DNA of 64,000 nt. Source: Monoplex corrugatus. Taxonomy: Eukaryota > Mollusca > Gastropoda > Littorinimorpha > Ranellidae. Positions 1 through 9,345 of the stretch are shown here, piece by piece; the first letter of the stretch is position 1; each line of letters opens with the position of its first letter. The stretch lies in assembly GCA_030674185.1 (NCBI GenBank), contig CM060305.1, positions 169,577,495 through 169,641,494 on the forward strand. The letters run 5' to 3'. The notes under the pieces were generated by a model that was given only the letters and a program-made list of their open reading frames with translations, did no database searches and had not been told where the DNA came from. The translations under genes and the position numbers were made by a program.

Positions 1-1430
1 GCCAACTCTCGCTCTGCCAGTCCCTCAGCCGTCAGTCCCTCCATGCTGTCGCCCCCTGTCCTGCCCGTGTCGCTGGCCATGGGGGTGGGGGTCACTTCTT
101 CCACGATGGGGCTGCCCAACAGCACCACTCCTCCCTGCAGTCTGACCCTGAGCGATGCCCCCGCCCAGTCCTCCATGGCCGCGCTGTCCATGTTGCTGAA
201 GCAGCGTTCTGGCATGGGTCACTTGATCGGTCAGCCCATGGTGGCCACTGACCCCCACGTCCAAGCCATGCACGTCTCCACCACCCCTTCCCACACCAAC
301 GGCCGTGGCAAGGACTTTCGAACCAACGAGGATTCTGCTGGTGAAGATGAGAAACCTCTCATGCTGAAGGTGGAGAGGGTGCCCCAGAAAGAGACTGTCA
401 CTATCCCCTCCCAACGCCCCCCTCTTTCACCCCCTGAACCCCGCGTCCTCCCTCCTCTTCCCCTCACTGCTCCTCCCCTTCCTCTTCCTCTGCCGCTGTC
501 ACTCTGATGTCTATGGTGGCGTCACACGCTTCGCGTACCCCGAGTGTGACGGAGTCGGTGGTGGGGTCCATTCTGAGAGCCCCACCCCAGCTGCAGTACA
601 CGCTGACGGGTCCGCAGTTCGTGGTGAAGACAGAGGGGACTCCAGTCCCCCAAGTGTTGATCAAGAACGAGGCCAGTAGTCATCCAGGAGATGCGGTCAT
701 CAGCACGTCACTCTTGCCCGGCACGCTGGCCCACACCTCTCTGGTGGGTCGACACGATCAGCTGACCCCCATGGCTCACCTCACCCTGCCCCTCCCTCTC
801 CACGCCCAACCCTCTGTCATCGTGCAGAACGCCACCCTGGACCTGCGCAAGAAATCTGACGAACAGATCAGTCGCAGTCCCATCAAGAAGCGGCCCATCC
901 CGTCCTCCATGATGGAGGAGGAGGAAGGCGACAGTGGAGGGGACGGGAGCCCCAAAGGGATCTACGACGGCCCCAAACCCAAAGAGAGGAGAATGAGCAT
1001 GGTTGACCACCAGGAGCCCAGCCAGTCCTCTGACGTGTTCAGTTCTGTGCGCTCACCAGACACTTATTCCGGTCGCTACGACATGATGAAGGAAGTTTTA
1101 CGTCCGGTCAGCTCCCAGTCTGACTCTGGCTTAGGCATGAGTCTGCCTGTGAGGAGAAACAGAGCTCCATTCCCTCCCTCGTCCCCCTCGCCTTCCTCCT
1201 CCTCTACCACCTCCTCCATGTCCATTGCCAAAAAGCATGAAGAAGAGGCCAAGCTGACGGTGCCCTACATGATTTCACGTCTGCATGAGTCGTACGACGC
1301 AACCTTCACCTTTCTCAAAGTTCGGCTGCGGGAGATGAAGCAGAAGTTGCGTGACTACAACCATCAGAACACCATGGAGAGAATGATCGGCAGGATCATT
1401 TCACAAAACCTCTCTCCTCCAGAAAATGTT
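1..1430 (+). CDS. NR1-type nuclear receptor, exon with hinge and start of ligand-binding domain (5' partial, apparent frameshift)
   Basis: This is the first visible exon of a ligand-regulated transcription factor. It is already open at base 1, so the exon or the gene starts left of the window and the zinc-finger DNA-binding domain is not present. Frame 1 is open to about 505 and frame 3 takes over from about 436; the two together give one coherent Ser/Pro-rich hinge. Three psi-K-x-E SUMO-type motifs are visible (LKVE, VKTE, IKNE). An acidic EEEE patch precedes a Ser-rich linker, and from about 1250 a helical segment begins (VPYMISRLHESYDATF), typical of helix 1 of an NR1 ligand-binding domain. 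The exon ends at GTT|GTAAGC, phase 0, which matches the next exon. The frame change lies in a C/T-rich stretch with a CCCC run near 474-478, so a lost base in the assembly is the simplest explanation; a true mutation is possible. The family assignment rests on the downstream exons. Confidence 0.85.
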
Positions 1431-1542
1431 GTAAGCATGACAGTTTATTTTCTGTGATTGTTTGTGTGTTGAGGTCTGTGCATATTTGTTTTATTTCATT
1501 ACTTTAGCATTTGTGCAGCTCCGTCATACAATACAGTACAAT

Positions 1543-1670
1543 ACAATACAATACAATATTTTATTTATATAGCGCAAAATCTTGATAAAATCAAATCTAA
1601 GCGCTAAAACAGACACACACGCACGCACGCACACACACGCACGCATGCACCACACGCACGCATGCACGCA

Positions 1671-1735
<65 letters not shown>

Positions 1736-1826
1736 GCCACGCACACGCACACGGCTATAAATTGGGGGAGAAAGAATAAAAGCAGTGGAAAATTATAAAG
1801 AGCATATTATATATAATTATATATAT
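1543..1826 (-). mobile_element. L2/CR1-type LINE 3' end, copy A (5'-truncated)
   Basis: Read on the minus strand this is the 3' tail of a non-LTR retrotransposon: an A/T-rich leader with CTTTTATTCTTTCTCC, GCCGTG, a long TG tract, AGCGCTTAGATTTGATTTT and GCGCTATATAAAT, ending in a short simple repeat (here ATTGT). The same order appears at 14.7 and 29.3 kb. GCGCTATATAAATA with a simple-repeat end is typical of L2/CR1 tails. The CA tract at 1616-1734 is part of the element. Confidence 0.75.
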
Positions 1827-1897
1827 GCATAAAGTATTCATTTCAGCTTAATTTTCTTTTGGAATTGAAAATGTGGGAAAAGTTTTACTGAGAGAAA

Positions 1898-2172
1898 CAT
1901 TAGGTATTTGTATTGTATTCGTTATTTTTTCGTCACAGGTAGATTTACATAACATGTGAAATTAGAGGAATACCGCACAAAATTCTGTTTGTATTGTATT
2001 CATTGCATTTTCGTCACAGGTAGATTTACATACCATGTGAAATGAGGAATACTGCACAAAATGTCTCTTTTGTATTTCTGTTGTATTCATGTCCTTTTTT
2101 TGTTTGTTTGGTTGGTTGGTTTTTTTGGTTTTTGTTGTCCCAATAGATTTACATACCATGTAAAATTTGGAC
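1898..2172 (+). repeat. Degenerate tandem repeat, about 3 copies of a ~80 bp unit
   Basis: The phrase GTAGATTTACATAYCATGTGAAAT recurs three times (near 1940, 2020 and 2145), with TTTGTATTGTATTC and CGTCACAG before it and GAGGAATACYGCACAAAAT after it. The third copy is diverged. It lies in receptor intron 1. Confidence 0.6.
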
Positions 2173-2364
2173 TGCTGTCCATTGGGGAAAATATGTTATT
2201 GCAGTACAGCACCACTCGTTTTTCTTCTAATTTGTTTTTCAGTACAGCGTCGTCCTTTTTTTAAAAAAATTTCCTATATGCGTGTATTTCTGTTTTCATG
2301 CAAAAGTGGATTTGTCTACAGAATGTTGCTGGTGACAATTAACAATTGTTGGCATTGGATCTTC

Positions 2365-2532
2365 ATCAAACATTGAATGCATGCTGCACATGAGATTTTA
2401 ACTCATCGTCTCATCCAGAAGACAAACACCTATAGCACCACCTAAGATGTAGCACCAATCCTTGATTCAAACCTGGGTTTCTTGTGTCCTAGGCAGGGGT
2501 TTTAACCACTAAGCCACACACTGCACACAGTT
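2365..2532 (-). mobile_element. tRNA-derived SINE
   Basis: On the minus strand TGGCTTAGTGG (2506-2516) is a pol III A box and GGTTTGAATC (2464-2473) a B box, 33 bp apart as in a tRNA head. They are followed by a tRNA-unrelated body (GGATGAGACGATGAG, GTGCAGCATGCA) resembling a SINE body I associate with molluscs. The 3' end fades near 2365. No intact tRNA fold is claimed. Confidence 0.7.
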
Positions 2533-2572
2533 ACAGCAGTTTCCTGTAATCCCCTGCACTCACTGTGTACGT

Positions 2573-2770
2573 CTGTTTAAACCTTTGACTCCCGCACCCT
2601 GTCCGTCAGCATCCTGGATTGTCAACCAGGCTAGCAAAACGAAAACTTAACCCTTTGACTCCCTCACCCTATCATCCAGCTTCCTGCAGGAGGCTGGTGG
2701 ATAGGGTGAGGAAGTCAAAGGGTTAAGTTTCTGCAGTCAGTGGATAGTGTGCGGGAGTTAAAGGGTTAAC
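2573..2770. mobile_element. TTAA palindromic mini-element, nested form (locus 1)
   Basis: The inner unit is a 72 bp near-perfect palindrome (2651-2722) flanked by TTAA on both sides (2647-2650 and 2723-2726). It starts CCCTTTGACTCCCTCACCCT, is centred on CCTGCAGG and ends AGTCAAAGGG. Outside it are the arms of a larger element: CCTTTGACTCCCGCACCC with GCTAGCAAAACG on the left, and TTTCTGCAGTCAGTGG with GGAGTTAAAGGGTTAA on the right. TTAA flanks plus terminal CCCTTT are piggyBac-like. There is no coding capacity. Confidence 0.75.
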
Positions 2771-3203
2771 CATTGTTGACAGCTAGAGAAAGTCAGAGGT
2801 ACCAGACATGTAGGCGTCTGCTAACAAACCATGGTACGTGCAATATAACACAAATGTCTAGACTGTCATCAACGTCAGGTGAGAATAGTGCTTGCCCCTT
2901 GAAGTCCCTTCAGGGTGGAGTAGTACCAGGTCTTGCACTTTGACAAGATCCGCTCCGTTTTCTTGTTGCGCCATGGAACATGGGAACAGGGGAGGGAAAC
3001 AGCAACTCCTCTGTCAAGCCTCATGAAACTGGGGGAAAAAAGCAGCCACATTCATCACCAGATATGGTCTCACCATGTAAAGGGGGAACAAAAGAAGTGG
3101 ATGGTGGCCTGTGTTTTTGTAGTATTTCATAACCAGAGGAAAAGTTGTCACAAGGTGATATGTGACTAAGTGGACCAACCAGTGCACTGAAGAAAGAGGT
3201 GAC

Positions 3204-3360
3204 TGTACATTACTCTGTGTATCTGTCAGTTTATACGTAACTATGTCCACCTTCATGTACATTACTCTGTGTATCTGTCAGTTTATACGTAACTATGTCC
3301 ACCTTCATGTACATTACTCTGTGTATCTGTCAGTTTATACGTAACTATGTCCACCTTCAC
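3204..3360 (+). repeat. Tandem repeat, 3 copies of a ~53 bp unit
   Basis: Three nearly identical units of ACATTACTCTGTGTATCTGT... ending in CTATGTCCACCTTC run head to tail in receptor intron 1. Confidence 0.9.
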
Positions 3361-3826
3361 TGACACATGTTGTTAGTTGGTTTTGTTGTTGTTTTTAGTG
3401 TTTGTATGTGTTTTCCATTTTTTAGTAACTTTTTTTTCTACATATTTTTTCTTTCTTTTTAATGCTGTTCCTGTTTAACTATTTATTTCATTGCCTGTCT
3501 GCAAAAGGCCTTGCTTACAGGTGACAGTTGTTGTTTTTATTTAAGTCAAGAAATCCTTGCTGACCTCCAGCTCCAGAAAATGCAAATGATGACACAAAAG
3601 GTTAGTGTGTGACCCATTCTCACAAAAGGGACAAAGTGGTTGGTGTCACACAAGGCAACAGCCCAGAAAACATGTTGAATGTCAGTCTGACTGATTTTGA
3701 TATTTTTGATTCGCTGTATTTAGTAACCATGTATTCGTCATATAATGAATGTTCAAGGTAAAATATGACCAGGAATTACCTTAAAATGGCGTTTTGAAAT
3801 GATACATCACGTTCAAAATAATAACC

Positions 3827-4066
3827 TGTTGACTCCTGCACCTTGTCCGTCAACTGCAAGCTTAACGGTTTAGTTTTCGCTTTGCTAGCTTGGCTGACAG
3901 CATGCTGGTGGACAGGGTGGGAGTCAAGGGTTAAGTTTTTGCTTTGCTAGCATGGCTGACAGCGTGTTGGTGGACAGGGTGGGGAGTCAGAGGTTAAGTT
4001 TTTGTTTTGCTAGCATGGCTGACAGCATGCTGGTGGACAGGGTGGGGAGTCAAAGGGTTAAGCAGA
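3827..4066. mobile_element. TTAA mini-element, outer form with tandemly repeated right arm (locus 2)
   Basis: The left arm is GTTGACTCCTGCACCTTGTC, and CTGCAAGCTTAACGGTTTAG sits where other copies carry the inner 72 bp palindrome. The right arm, about 73 bp (TTTTGCTTTGCTAGCATGGC, GCTGGTGGACAGGGTGGG, GTCAAAGGGTTAA), is repeated three times. This looks like an outer element without the inner insertion whose right arm then duplicated. Confidence 0.65.
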
Positions 4067-4076
4067 AATCAGTGTT

Positions 4077-4415
4077 TTGCTCAGCATTTACAATGATCCA
4101 GTAGTACAGGGACTCAGCATTTACATAATCCAGTAGTACAGGGACTCAGCATTTACAATAATCCAGTAGTACAGGGACTCAGCATTTACAATGATCCAGT
4201 AGTACAGGGACTCAGCATTTACATTAATCCAATAGTACAGGGGCTCAGCATTTACAGTAATCCAGTAGTACAGGGACTCAGCATTTACAATAATCCAATA
4301 GTACAGGGGCTCAGCATTTACAGTAATCCAATAGTACAGGGACTCAGCATTTACAGTAATCCAGTAGTACAGGGACTCAGCATTTACAATAATCCAATAG
4401 TACAGGGGCTCAGCA
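4077..4415 (+). repeat. Minisatellite, about 10 copies of a ~33 bp unit
   Basis: Units of CTCAGCATTTACA.TAATCCA followed by RTAGTACAGGGA repeat head to tail in receptor intron 1, with A/G variation in alternating blocks suggesting higher-order duplication. Confidence 0.9.
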
Positions 4416-4917
4416 TATCATACCTCAGTGAGCAACAACTGTGTCTGCAAGAGTTCTGAAAGTATGAAGATTGAAAAAAAAAAACTTGGGAAATTTACTG
4501 CCTTCCTTAAACTGCAATTTTACATAACTTCGTAATAGCTATGCTTTGTTGTTAGTCGACATTCTGAGTTTCTTGAGAAAGACTTTAAAGTCGAAAATTT
4601 GACCCCTCTACAACAAGGTGTTCGGCTGTTGTGTACAGTAAGAATTAAACTGCAATTTTCTCAAAATGGTCACTTCTTCATCTACTTCATTTGAATAGCT
4701 ATGACTCAGGCACTATTAATGTAAACAATCTGATCAGAACACCATTGGGAAGAGCATTTGTTTTACTTTTCAATGATATAGATATAGAGGTCTTTATAAC
4801 CATCACCAAACCCAAAATGAACTTTGGCTCCTCCTTTTTGTGAGAACATGTCAAATATATGGCTGTGTCATCATGTGTCAGTGCCATGCTATGTTTCTGT
4901 CTTTGCTGTCACTACAG

Positions 4918-5073
4918 CCTGACAACCAGATCGGGGAGACATGTTGGCAAGGATTCCAGATGAGATTGAACAGGACAATACAGGACGTGGTCATCTTCGC
5001 CAAAAAGCTGCCTGGCTTCGCAGCCCTTGATCAGGATGATCAGATTTCACTCATCAAAGGCGGTTGTTTTGAG
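4918..5073 (+). CDS. NR1-type nuclear receptor, ligand-binding domain exon with the family signature
   Basis: This 156 bp, phase 0-0 exon (52 codons) carries the nuclear-receptor LBD signature: FAKKLPGFAALDQDDQISLI, the helix 3 to helix 5 region that lines the coactivator groove. The acceptor is a pyrimidine-rich tract ending CACTACAG|CCT. The donor is TTTGAG|GTGTGTGTG, which runs straight into a 300 bp TG repeat. The residues after the signature (KGGCFEV, completed in the next exon) resemble the LLKxGxxEV stretch of E75, E78, ROR and PPAR. Coding is clear from the sharp rise in complexity over the flanks and from frame continuity with both neighbouring exons. Confidence 0.92.
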
Positions 5074-5205
5074 GTGTGTGTGTGTTGCATGGTGTGTGTG
5101 TGCACGTGCACACGTGTGTGTGTGTGTGTGTGTAGTTGTGTGTGTGTGTGTGTGTGTGTTGCATGGTGTGTGTGGTGTGTGTTGTGTGTGTGTGTGTGTG
5201 TTGCT

Positions 5206-5266
<61 letters not shown>

Positions 5267-5313
5267 ATGGTGTGTGTGTGTGTGTGTGGGTGTGTGTGTG
5301 TGTGGTGTTGCAT

Positions 5314-5374
<61 letters not shown>

Positions 5375-5385
5375 ACGTGCAATTG
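5074..5385 (+). repeat. (TG)n microsatellite starting at the receptor splice donor
   Basis: About 300 bp of TG repeat interrupted by TGCATGG, TGTTGC and GCACGTGCAC islands. Its first GT is the splice donor of the exon ending at 5073. Confidence 0.95.
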
Positions 5386-5610
5386 CTTACATGACCACAA
5401 AAAAACAAAAGTCTCTACATGCAGTCCCTGTCTAAACACATAAAGTCATACAAATCTACCTGCTACTAGTGCTAGCCAAGGGAGCAGACTGTTGCATGTA
5501 TGACCATTCTTTATTCCACCGAAGGAAAAGAATTTGGAAGAAATACAGTGAATGTATGTTATATAGGTGTCATGTGATGTATGTTATATAGGTATTGTGT
5601 GTGATGTATG

Positions 5611-6165
5611 TTAACCCCTTCACTGTTAATGCTCTTGGTATAATGTATGATGAAAAGAATTCCCAGAATACCTACGATTTTTGTTCACTCACATCTCCTA
5701 ATCTGTTGCAGACAACACCATAAACGTTTGCTTCAAATGAAACAGAAATAAAACAAAGATTCTTTTTGTAATAATTGTGCAAATACTGAACCCGGTTTTC
5801 ACTCAAAGCCCGTGGCAGAGGCTGATAATCTTCATCAGTATCACCATCCAGCTGTGCTTTTTCCAGATCAAAATCTGGATCACTGGCATCAAATTCACAG
5901 AGTTCAGCTGCCCAAAATCTTCATGGCCACTGTTAGCACTGTGAAGAACTTCTAGTACTTCCTCTCAAGTGTTAATATTCATTTTTGGTCTGCATTTTTT
6001 CCAGACAGAACGACTTAGTTCTTGAAAACTTCTGGAACTTTTTCAAACAAAAGTGCTTAAGTTTACAGTACTCAGGATAGAAAAAAAATTCAGGGAGTTA
6101 ACTTTCCTAATTTGGCATTTATATTTTTGCAGTACTGGGAGAAACATTAACACTACCCCTTCTGA
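5611..6165 (-). mobile_element. Decayed piggyBac-like element remnant
   Basis: The left end TTAACCCCTTCACTGTTAAT is a TTAA site plus a piggyBac-style terminus. On the minus strand a stop-interrupted frame contains acidic residues typical of piggyBac transposase N-termini (ASDPDFDLEKAQLDGDTDED, then YQPLPRALSENRVQYLHNYY). No catalytic core is present. The other end is poorly preserved near CAGTACTGGGAGAAACATTAA. It lies in receptor intron 2. Identification rests on end sequence and composition. Confidence 0.45.
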
Positions 6166-6315
6166 CATACTGTATATTTCACCAGCACATTGATGACCGT
6201 TAGATCCTGACGTACATTATACAACAACAGCACAAGCAAAGTATTGAATTGTTGTATATGTACAGTAACTACAAGTGGTGTGTGTCAAATGATTATATTT
6301 GCTTGTTTTACTCAG

Positions 6316-6535
6316 GTGGCGTGTGTAGTGTGTGCACCATTCATCGATGGGGAGTCGAACACAATCTACCTGCTGGGCAACAGTACCATAGTCAGACGGG
6401 AGGACATGAAGAAGGGCTTTCCTCTGGGCGAACACTTTGTGGAGTTGCTGTTCAACCTATCCATACGGTTCAACGCCTTCCAGCTGCATGACACAGAGAA
6501 GGCCCTCTTCTCCGCACTGGTGCTTATTTCACCAG
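6316..6535 (+). CDS. NR1-type nuclear receptor, mid ligand-binding domain exon
   Basis: This 220 bp exon starts phase 0 at TTTTACTCAG|GTG and ends with one base of a split codon at CCAG|GTAGGT. It encodes the beta-turn and helices 6-9 of the ligand-binding domain: a hydrophobic start (VACVVCAPF), an NTIYLLGN hairpin, RREDMKKGF, and then FNLSIRFNAFQLHDTEKALFSALVLIS. The last part matches the helix 7-8 pattern of PPAR, E75 and ROR (FNAL.L.D.E.ALF.A..L.S). The split codon joins the next exon to give DRPGL, the most conserved LBD motif after the signature. A 64 bp minisatellite begins about 20 bp after the donor. Confidence 0.92.
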
Positions 6536-6554
6536 GTAGGTGATCTTTGATGAT

Positions 6555-6832
6555 GCTGATGGGATGGTGATAAGGGTAGTGAACCTGGTTGGGTGTTGGT
6601 GGTGGTTGTGGTGTGTGTGGGTATGGGATGGTGATAAGGGTAGTGAACCAGGTTGGGTGTTGGTGGTAGTTGTGGTGTGTGTGGGTATGGGATGGTGATA
6701 AGGGTAGTGAACCAGGTTGGGTGTTGGTGGTGGTTGTGGTGTGTGTGGGTATGGGATGGTGATAAGGGTAGTGAACCAGGTTGGGTGTTGGTGGTGGTTG
6801 TGGTGTGTGTGGGTATGGGATGTAAGAATAAT
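6555..6832 (+). repeat. Minisatellite, about 4 copies of a 64 bp GT-rich unit
   Basis: Units of GGGATGGTGATAAGGGTAGT, GAACCAGGTTGGGTGTTGGT and GGTTGTGGTGTGTGTGGGTA repeat four times just after the donor at 6535. Confidence 0.9.
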
Positions 6833-7013
6833 GTGTGTGTGCTTTGTTTTTTATTTCAGAATGAAAATTTCACATTGTGGTTTTGTTTATATTTGACTTT
6901 TAAGTGTGAAAAGTTCTTCTTTAGTTTTGTGATGAAGAATATAGTGTATGTAAAACTGTTTTCCCACAAAAAGAAACACTATTGTTTATAAGTTTTTCAG
7001 TGTCCGTTTCATG

Positions 7014-7088
7014 TTAACCCTTTAACTCATGTACCTTATCCACCAGCATCCTGCATTGTCAAAGATGCTAGCAAAGCAGAAACTTAAC
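7014..7088. mobile_element. TTAA mini-element, left arm only (locus 3)
   Basis: TTAACCCTTTAACTCATGTA, CCACCAGCATCCTGCATTGT and GCTAGCAAAGCAGAAACTTA match the left arm of the outer form. The inner palindrome and right arm are absent; the retrotransposon tail at 7178 follows. Confidence 0.6.
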
Positions 7089-7177
7089 CTTCATGATAAT
7101 GGTATTCATACTCTTCTGATGGCACTGTGCGAGCAGTAGTTGGTTGGATATGGTATTGGGCCAGAAGATTTGTCTGA

Positions 7178-7411
7178 TTGTTCAGAGGTGGCCATTTTAT
7201 GAGGAAAGAGAAATTAGAGCATCTGGTTACAGCAGGAAAGCTAGAGGGAAAGAGAACACCAGGTGGACCCAGGGAGAAAATATTGGACGGACTTGCAGGG
7301 TGGCTTAGGACAGAGAGGGTGGAAGATGTGCTTGAGGCAACAAGGCATAGATTCGTATGGAGGGCCATGATGCCAACGATGCAGCAGGGCACATGATGAT
7401 GATGGTGATGG

Positions 7412-7447
<36 letters not shown>

Positions 7448-7475
7448 CGATGATGATGATGATGACAGGTGGAAG
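7178..7475 (+). mobile_element. Non-LTR retrotransposon 3' end with reverse transcriptase C-terminus and (ATG)n tail
   Basis: A short frame reads HFMRKEKLEHLVTAGKLEGK, then GGPREKILDGLAGWL and HRFVWRAMMPTMQQGT, stopping at 7394-7396. This matches the post-RT C-terminal segment of RTE/Jockey-like elements (GH.MR....L...GK..G.R.RGRP). An (ATG)n run follows directly (7397-7464), as in LINEs that end in a microsatellite tail. It is heavily 5'-truncated; everything upstream of the C-terminus is missing. A diverged relative lies on the minus strand near 52.2-52.6 kb. Confidence 0.75.
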
Positions 7476-7799
7476 GTTGATATATTAGTAAGGTCGCCCT
7501 GTATCATCCTCCAGCATTCTGAGCCTTAAGTAGGGTGGAAAGGACAGTTCTTGCAGTCTCAGTTTAGTGCTGTGATGTGCTGTAGGGAAGCTCCATACAT
7601 TGTTCAGCATTCTGAAGGAGTTTCTGGCCTTGCTGAGACAACTCTTGATGTCTCTCTGACTACTCCTTTCATCTTGTCTGACAGTACTGCCTAGATATAG
7701 TAGATGAACTCTTCAGTTTTGGGTAGATGTGTTTCATCAGCTTGGATTGCTGAGGGATGTGGAATGTTCACTGGTTTTCTTTGTGAATGGAAACCAATT

Positions 7800-8095
7800 C
7801 CTGAGGTTGACTTGGGGATATATCTGTTTAATTATTATGCCAATACTTATCTGACACCTTGAGGTTGACTTGGGGATACATCTGTTTAATTATTATGCCA
7901 ATACTTAGCTGACACCTTGAGGTTGACTTGGGGATACATCTGTTTAATTATTATGCCAATACTTAGCTGTCACTCTGAGGTTGACTCGGGGATACATCTG
8001 TTTAATTATTATGCCAATACTTAGCTATCACTCTGAGGTTGACTTGGGGATACATCTGTTTAATTATTATGCCAACACTTAGCTGACACTTAACA
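7800..8095 (+). repeat. Minisatellite, 5 copies of a ~59 bp unit
   Basis: Units of TTGACTTGGGGATACATCTG, TTTAATTATTATGCCAATAC and TTAGCTGACACCTTGAGG run head to tail in receptor intron 3. Confidence 0.92.
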
Positions 8096-8282
8096 GGTAG
8101 AAGTGGAGGACCTTTTTCGCTGTCATGCACGCCATTGGCTTGATGAGCGGTAAACATATAAGTAAGTAACATAACTAAGCACCAGATAATTACCTGGTGA
8201 GACGCTGCATGGAATTCCCATGTGTTCTTCTTGTTGGTTTGTTTATTGTACTGGCTGTTCTTTTCGCATTTGGTGTGTGTTT

Positions 8283-8372
8283 GGCATGTGAGGGTTCAAT
8301 ATAGAAGGTGTAAGACTGATTGTTTTGGCATGTGTAGGGTTCAATATAGAAGGTGTAAGACTGATTGTTTGG
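8283..8372 (+). repeat. Tandem duplication of a ~45 bp unit
   Basis: GGCATGTGAGGGTTCAATAT with AGAAGGTGTAAGACTGATTG is repeated once immediately, about 130 bp before the last coding exon. Confidence 0.85.
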
Positions 8373-8501
8373 GGCCTTTTCTTAGGGGTTTTTTTTGGGG
8401 TGGTGGTGGGGGGAATTGCTTGCTTGTTTTTAATGTTATGTTTTGAATGCAAAACCTGCCCATCTTGTCCTTCATGTACAAGCGTTGCATTGTGTGGGCA
8501 G

Positions 8502-8743
8502 ATCGGCCAGGACTGAGAAATCGTGACAAAGTCAGTCGTCTGCAGGAGCTGCTGATTCAGGCTTTGCAGGCAGAAATAGGGGCAGGCCACCCTGATGAGA
8601 TGGGCCTCTTTCCTCGCCTGCTCATGAGCATCTCCAGTCTACGAGAGCTGGGTGTCGAGCATCGTCGTATGCTGGAGTCCTTAAAGGGTCAAATGAACTT
8701 TGACCATGACCTTTACGCTGAGACTTTTGACCTCATTCCCTGA
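8502..8743 (+). CDS. NR1-type nuclear receptor, last coding exon with AF-2 helix and stop
   Basis: This terminal coding exon begins after GTGGGCAG and completes the split Asp codon to give DRPGLRNRDKVSRLQ. It encodes helices 9-12. The helix 10/11 segment (LRELGVEHRRMLESL) is the dimerisation region. The protein ends HDLYAETFDLIP followed by TGA at 8741-8743. LYAETF fits the AF-2 activation core (two hydrophobics, x, Glu, two hydrophobics), so this receptor should be able to recruit coactivators. Vertebrate Rev-erb proteins lack that helix, which argues against a Rev-erb identity. GHPDE..LFPRLLMSISSLREL resembles PPAR and NR1 relatives. I place it in NR1 near E78/E75/PPAR; a tree including the off-window DNA-binding domain is needed to choose between them. 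Confidence 0.92.
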
Positions 8744-8961
8744 CTATATGATTCCTGCGATGACTGGTGGAAATGTCTGCGTCAAAATTTTCCTGTTCCT
8801 GTTAAACTAGAGAAAGTGAGGTGAGTGAACTGGACGTAAAGTGCAAAAACTGTTGGCCAAAACGTGCATCATCTGCTTGCTGCCATCTTGTTTATGAATG
8901 AAGACATCACTGGAGATAATCCAGACTGCACCTGTTGTCAGCCAGACCTGCTGTGAGTGAA

Positions 8962-9185
8962 CATGCATGAAGTACGCCAAGTATGGATGGAACAAGTATG
9001 AAGTACGCCAAGTATGGATGGAACAAGTATGAAGTACGCCAAGTATGGATGGAACAAGTATGAAGTACGCCAAGTATGGATGGAACAAGTATGAAGTACG
9101 CCAAGTATGGATGGAACAAGTATGAAGTACGCAAGTATGGATGGAACAAGTATGAAGTATGCCAAGTATGGATGGAACAAGCATT
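8962..9185 (+). repeat. Minisatellite, 7 copies of a 31 bp unit
   Basis: Units of GAAGTACGCCAAGTATGGAT followed by GGAACAAGTAT begin about 220 bp after the receptor stop codon and would be in its 3' UTR. Confidence 0.92.
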
Positions 9186-9345
9186 TTATTGAATGCGCCA
9201 TATGTGAAGGACATCAGGTTTGGATGGAGCAAACTTTTTACTGAATGCAGTTCTCCAGTCTTCTGAGTTTGTTTGTATGTTTGTTTTTTAATGTAGGTCT
9301 CTTCAGTCATTGCTACCAGATGATGGTCTATGGTGTGATTTTATA

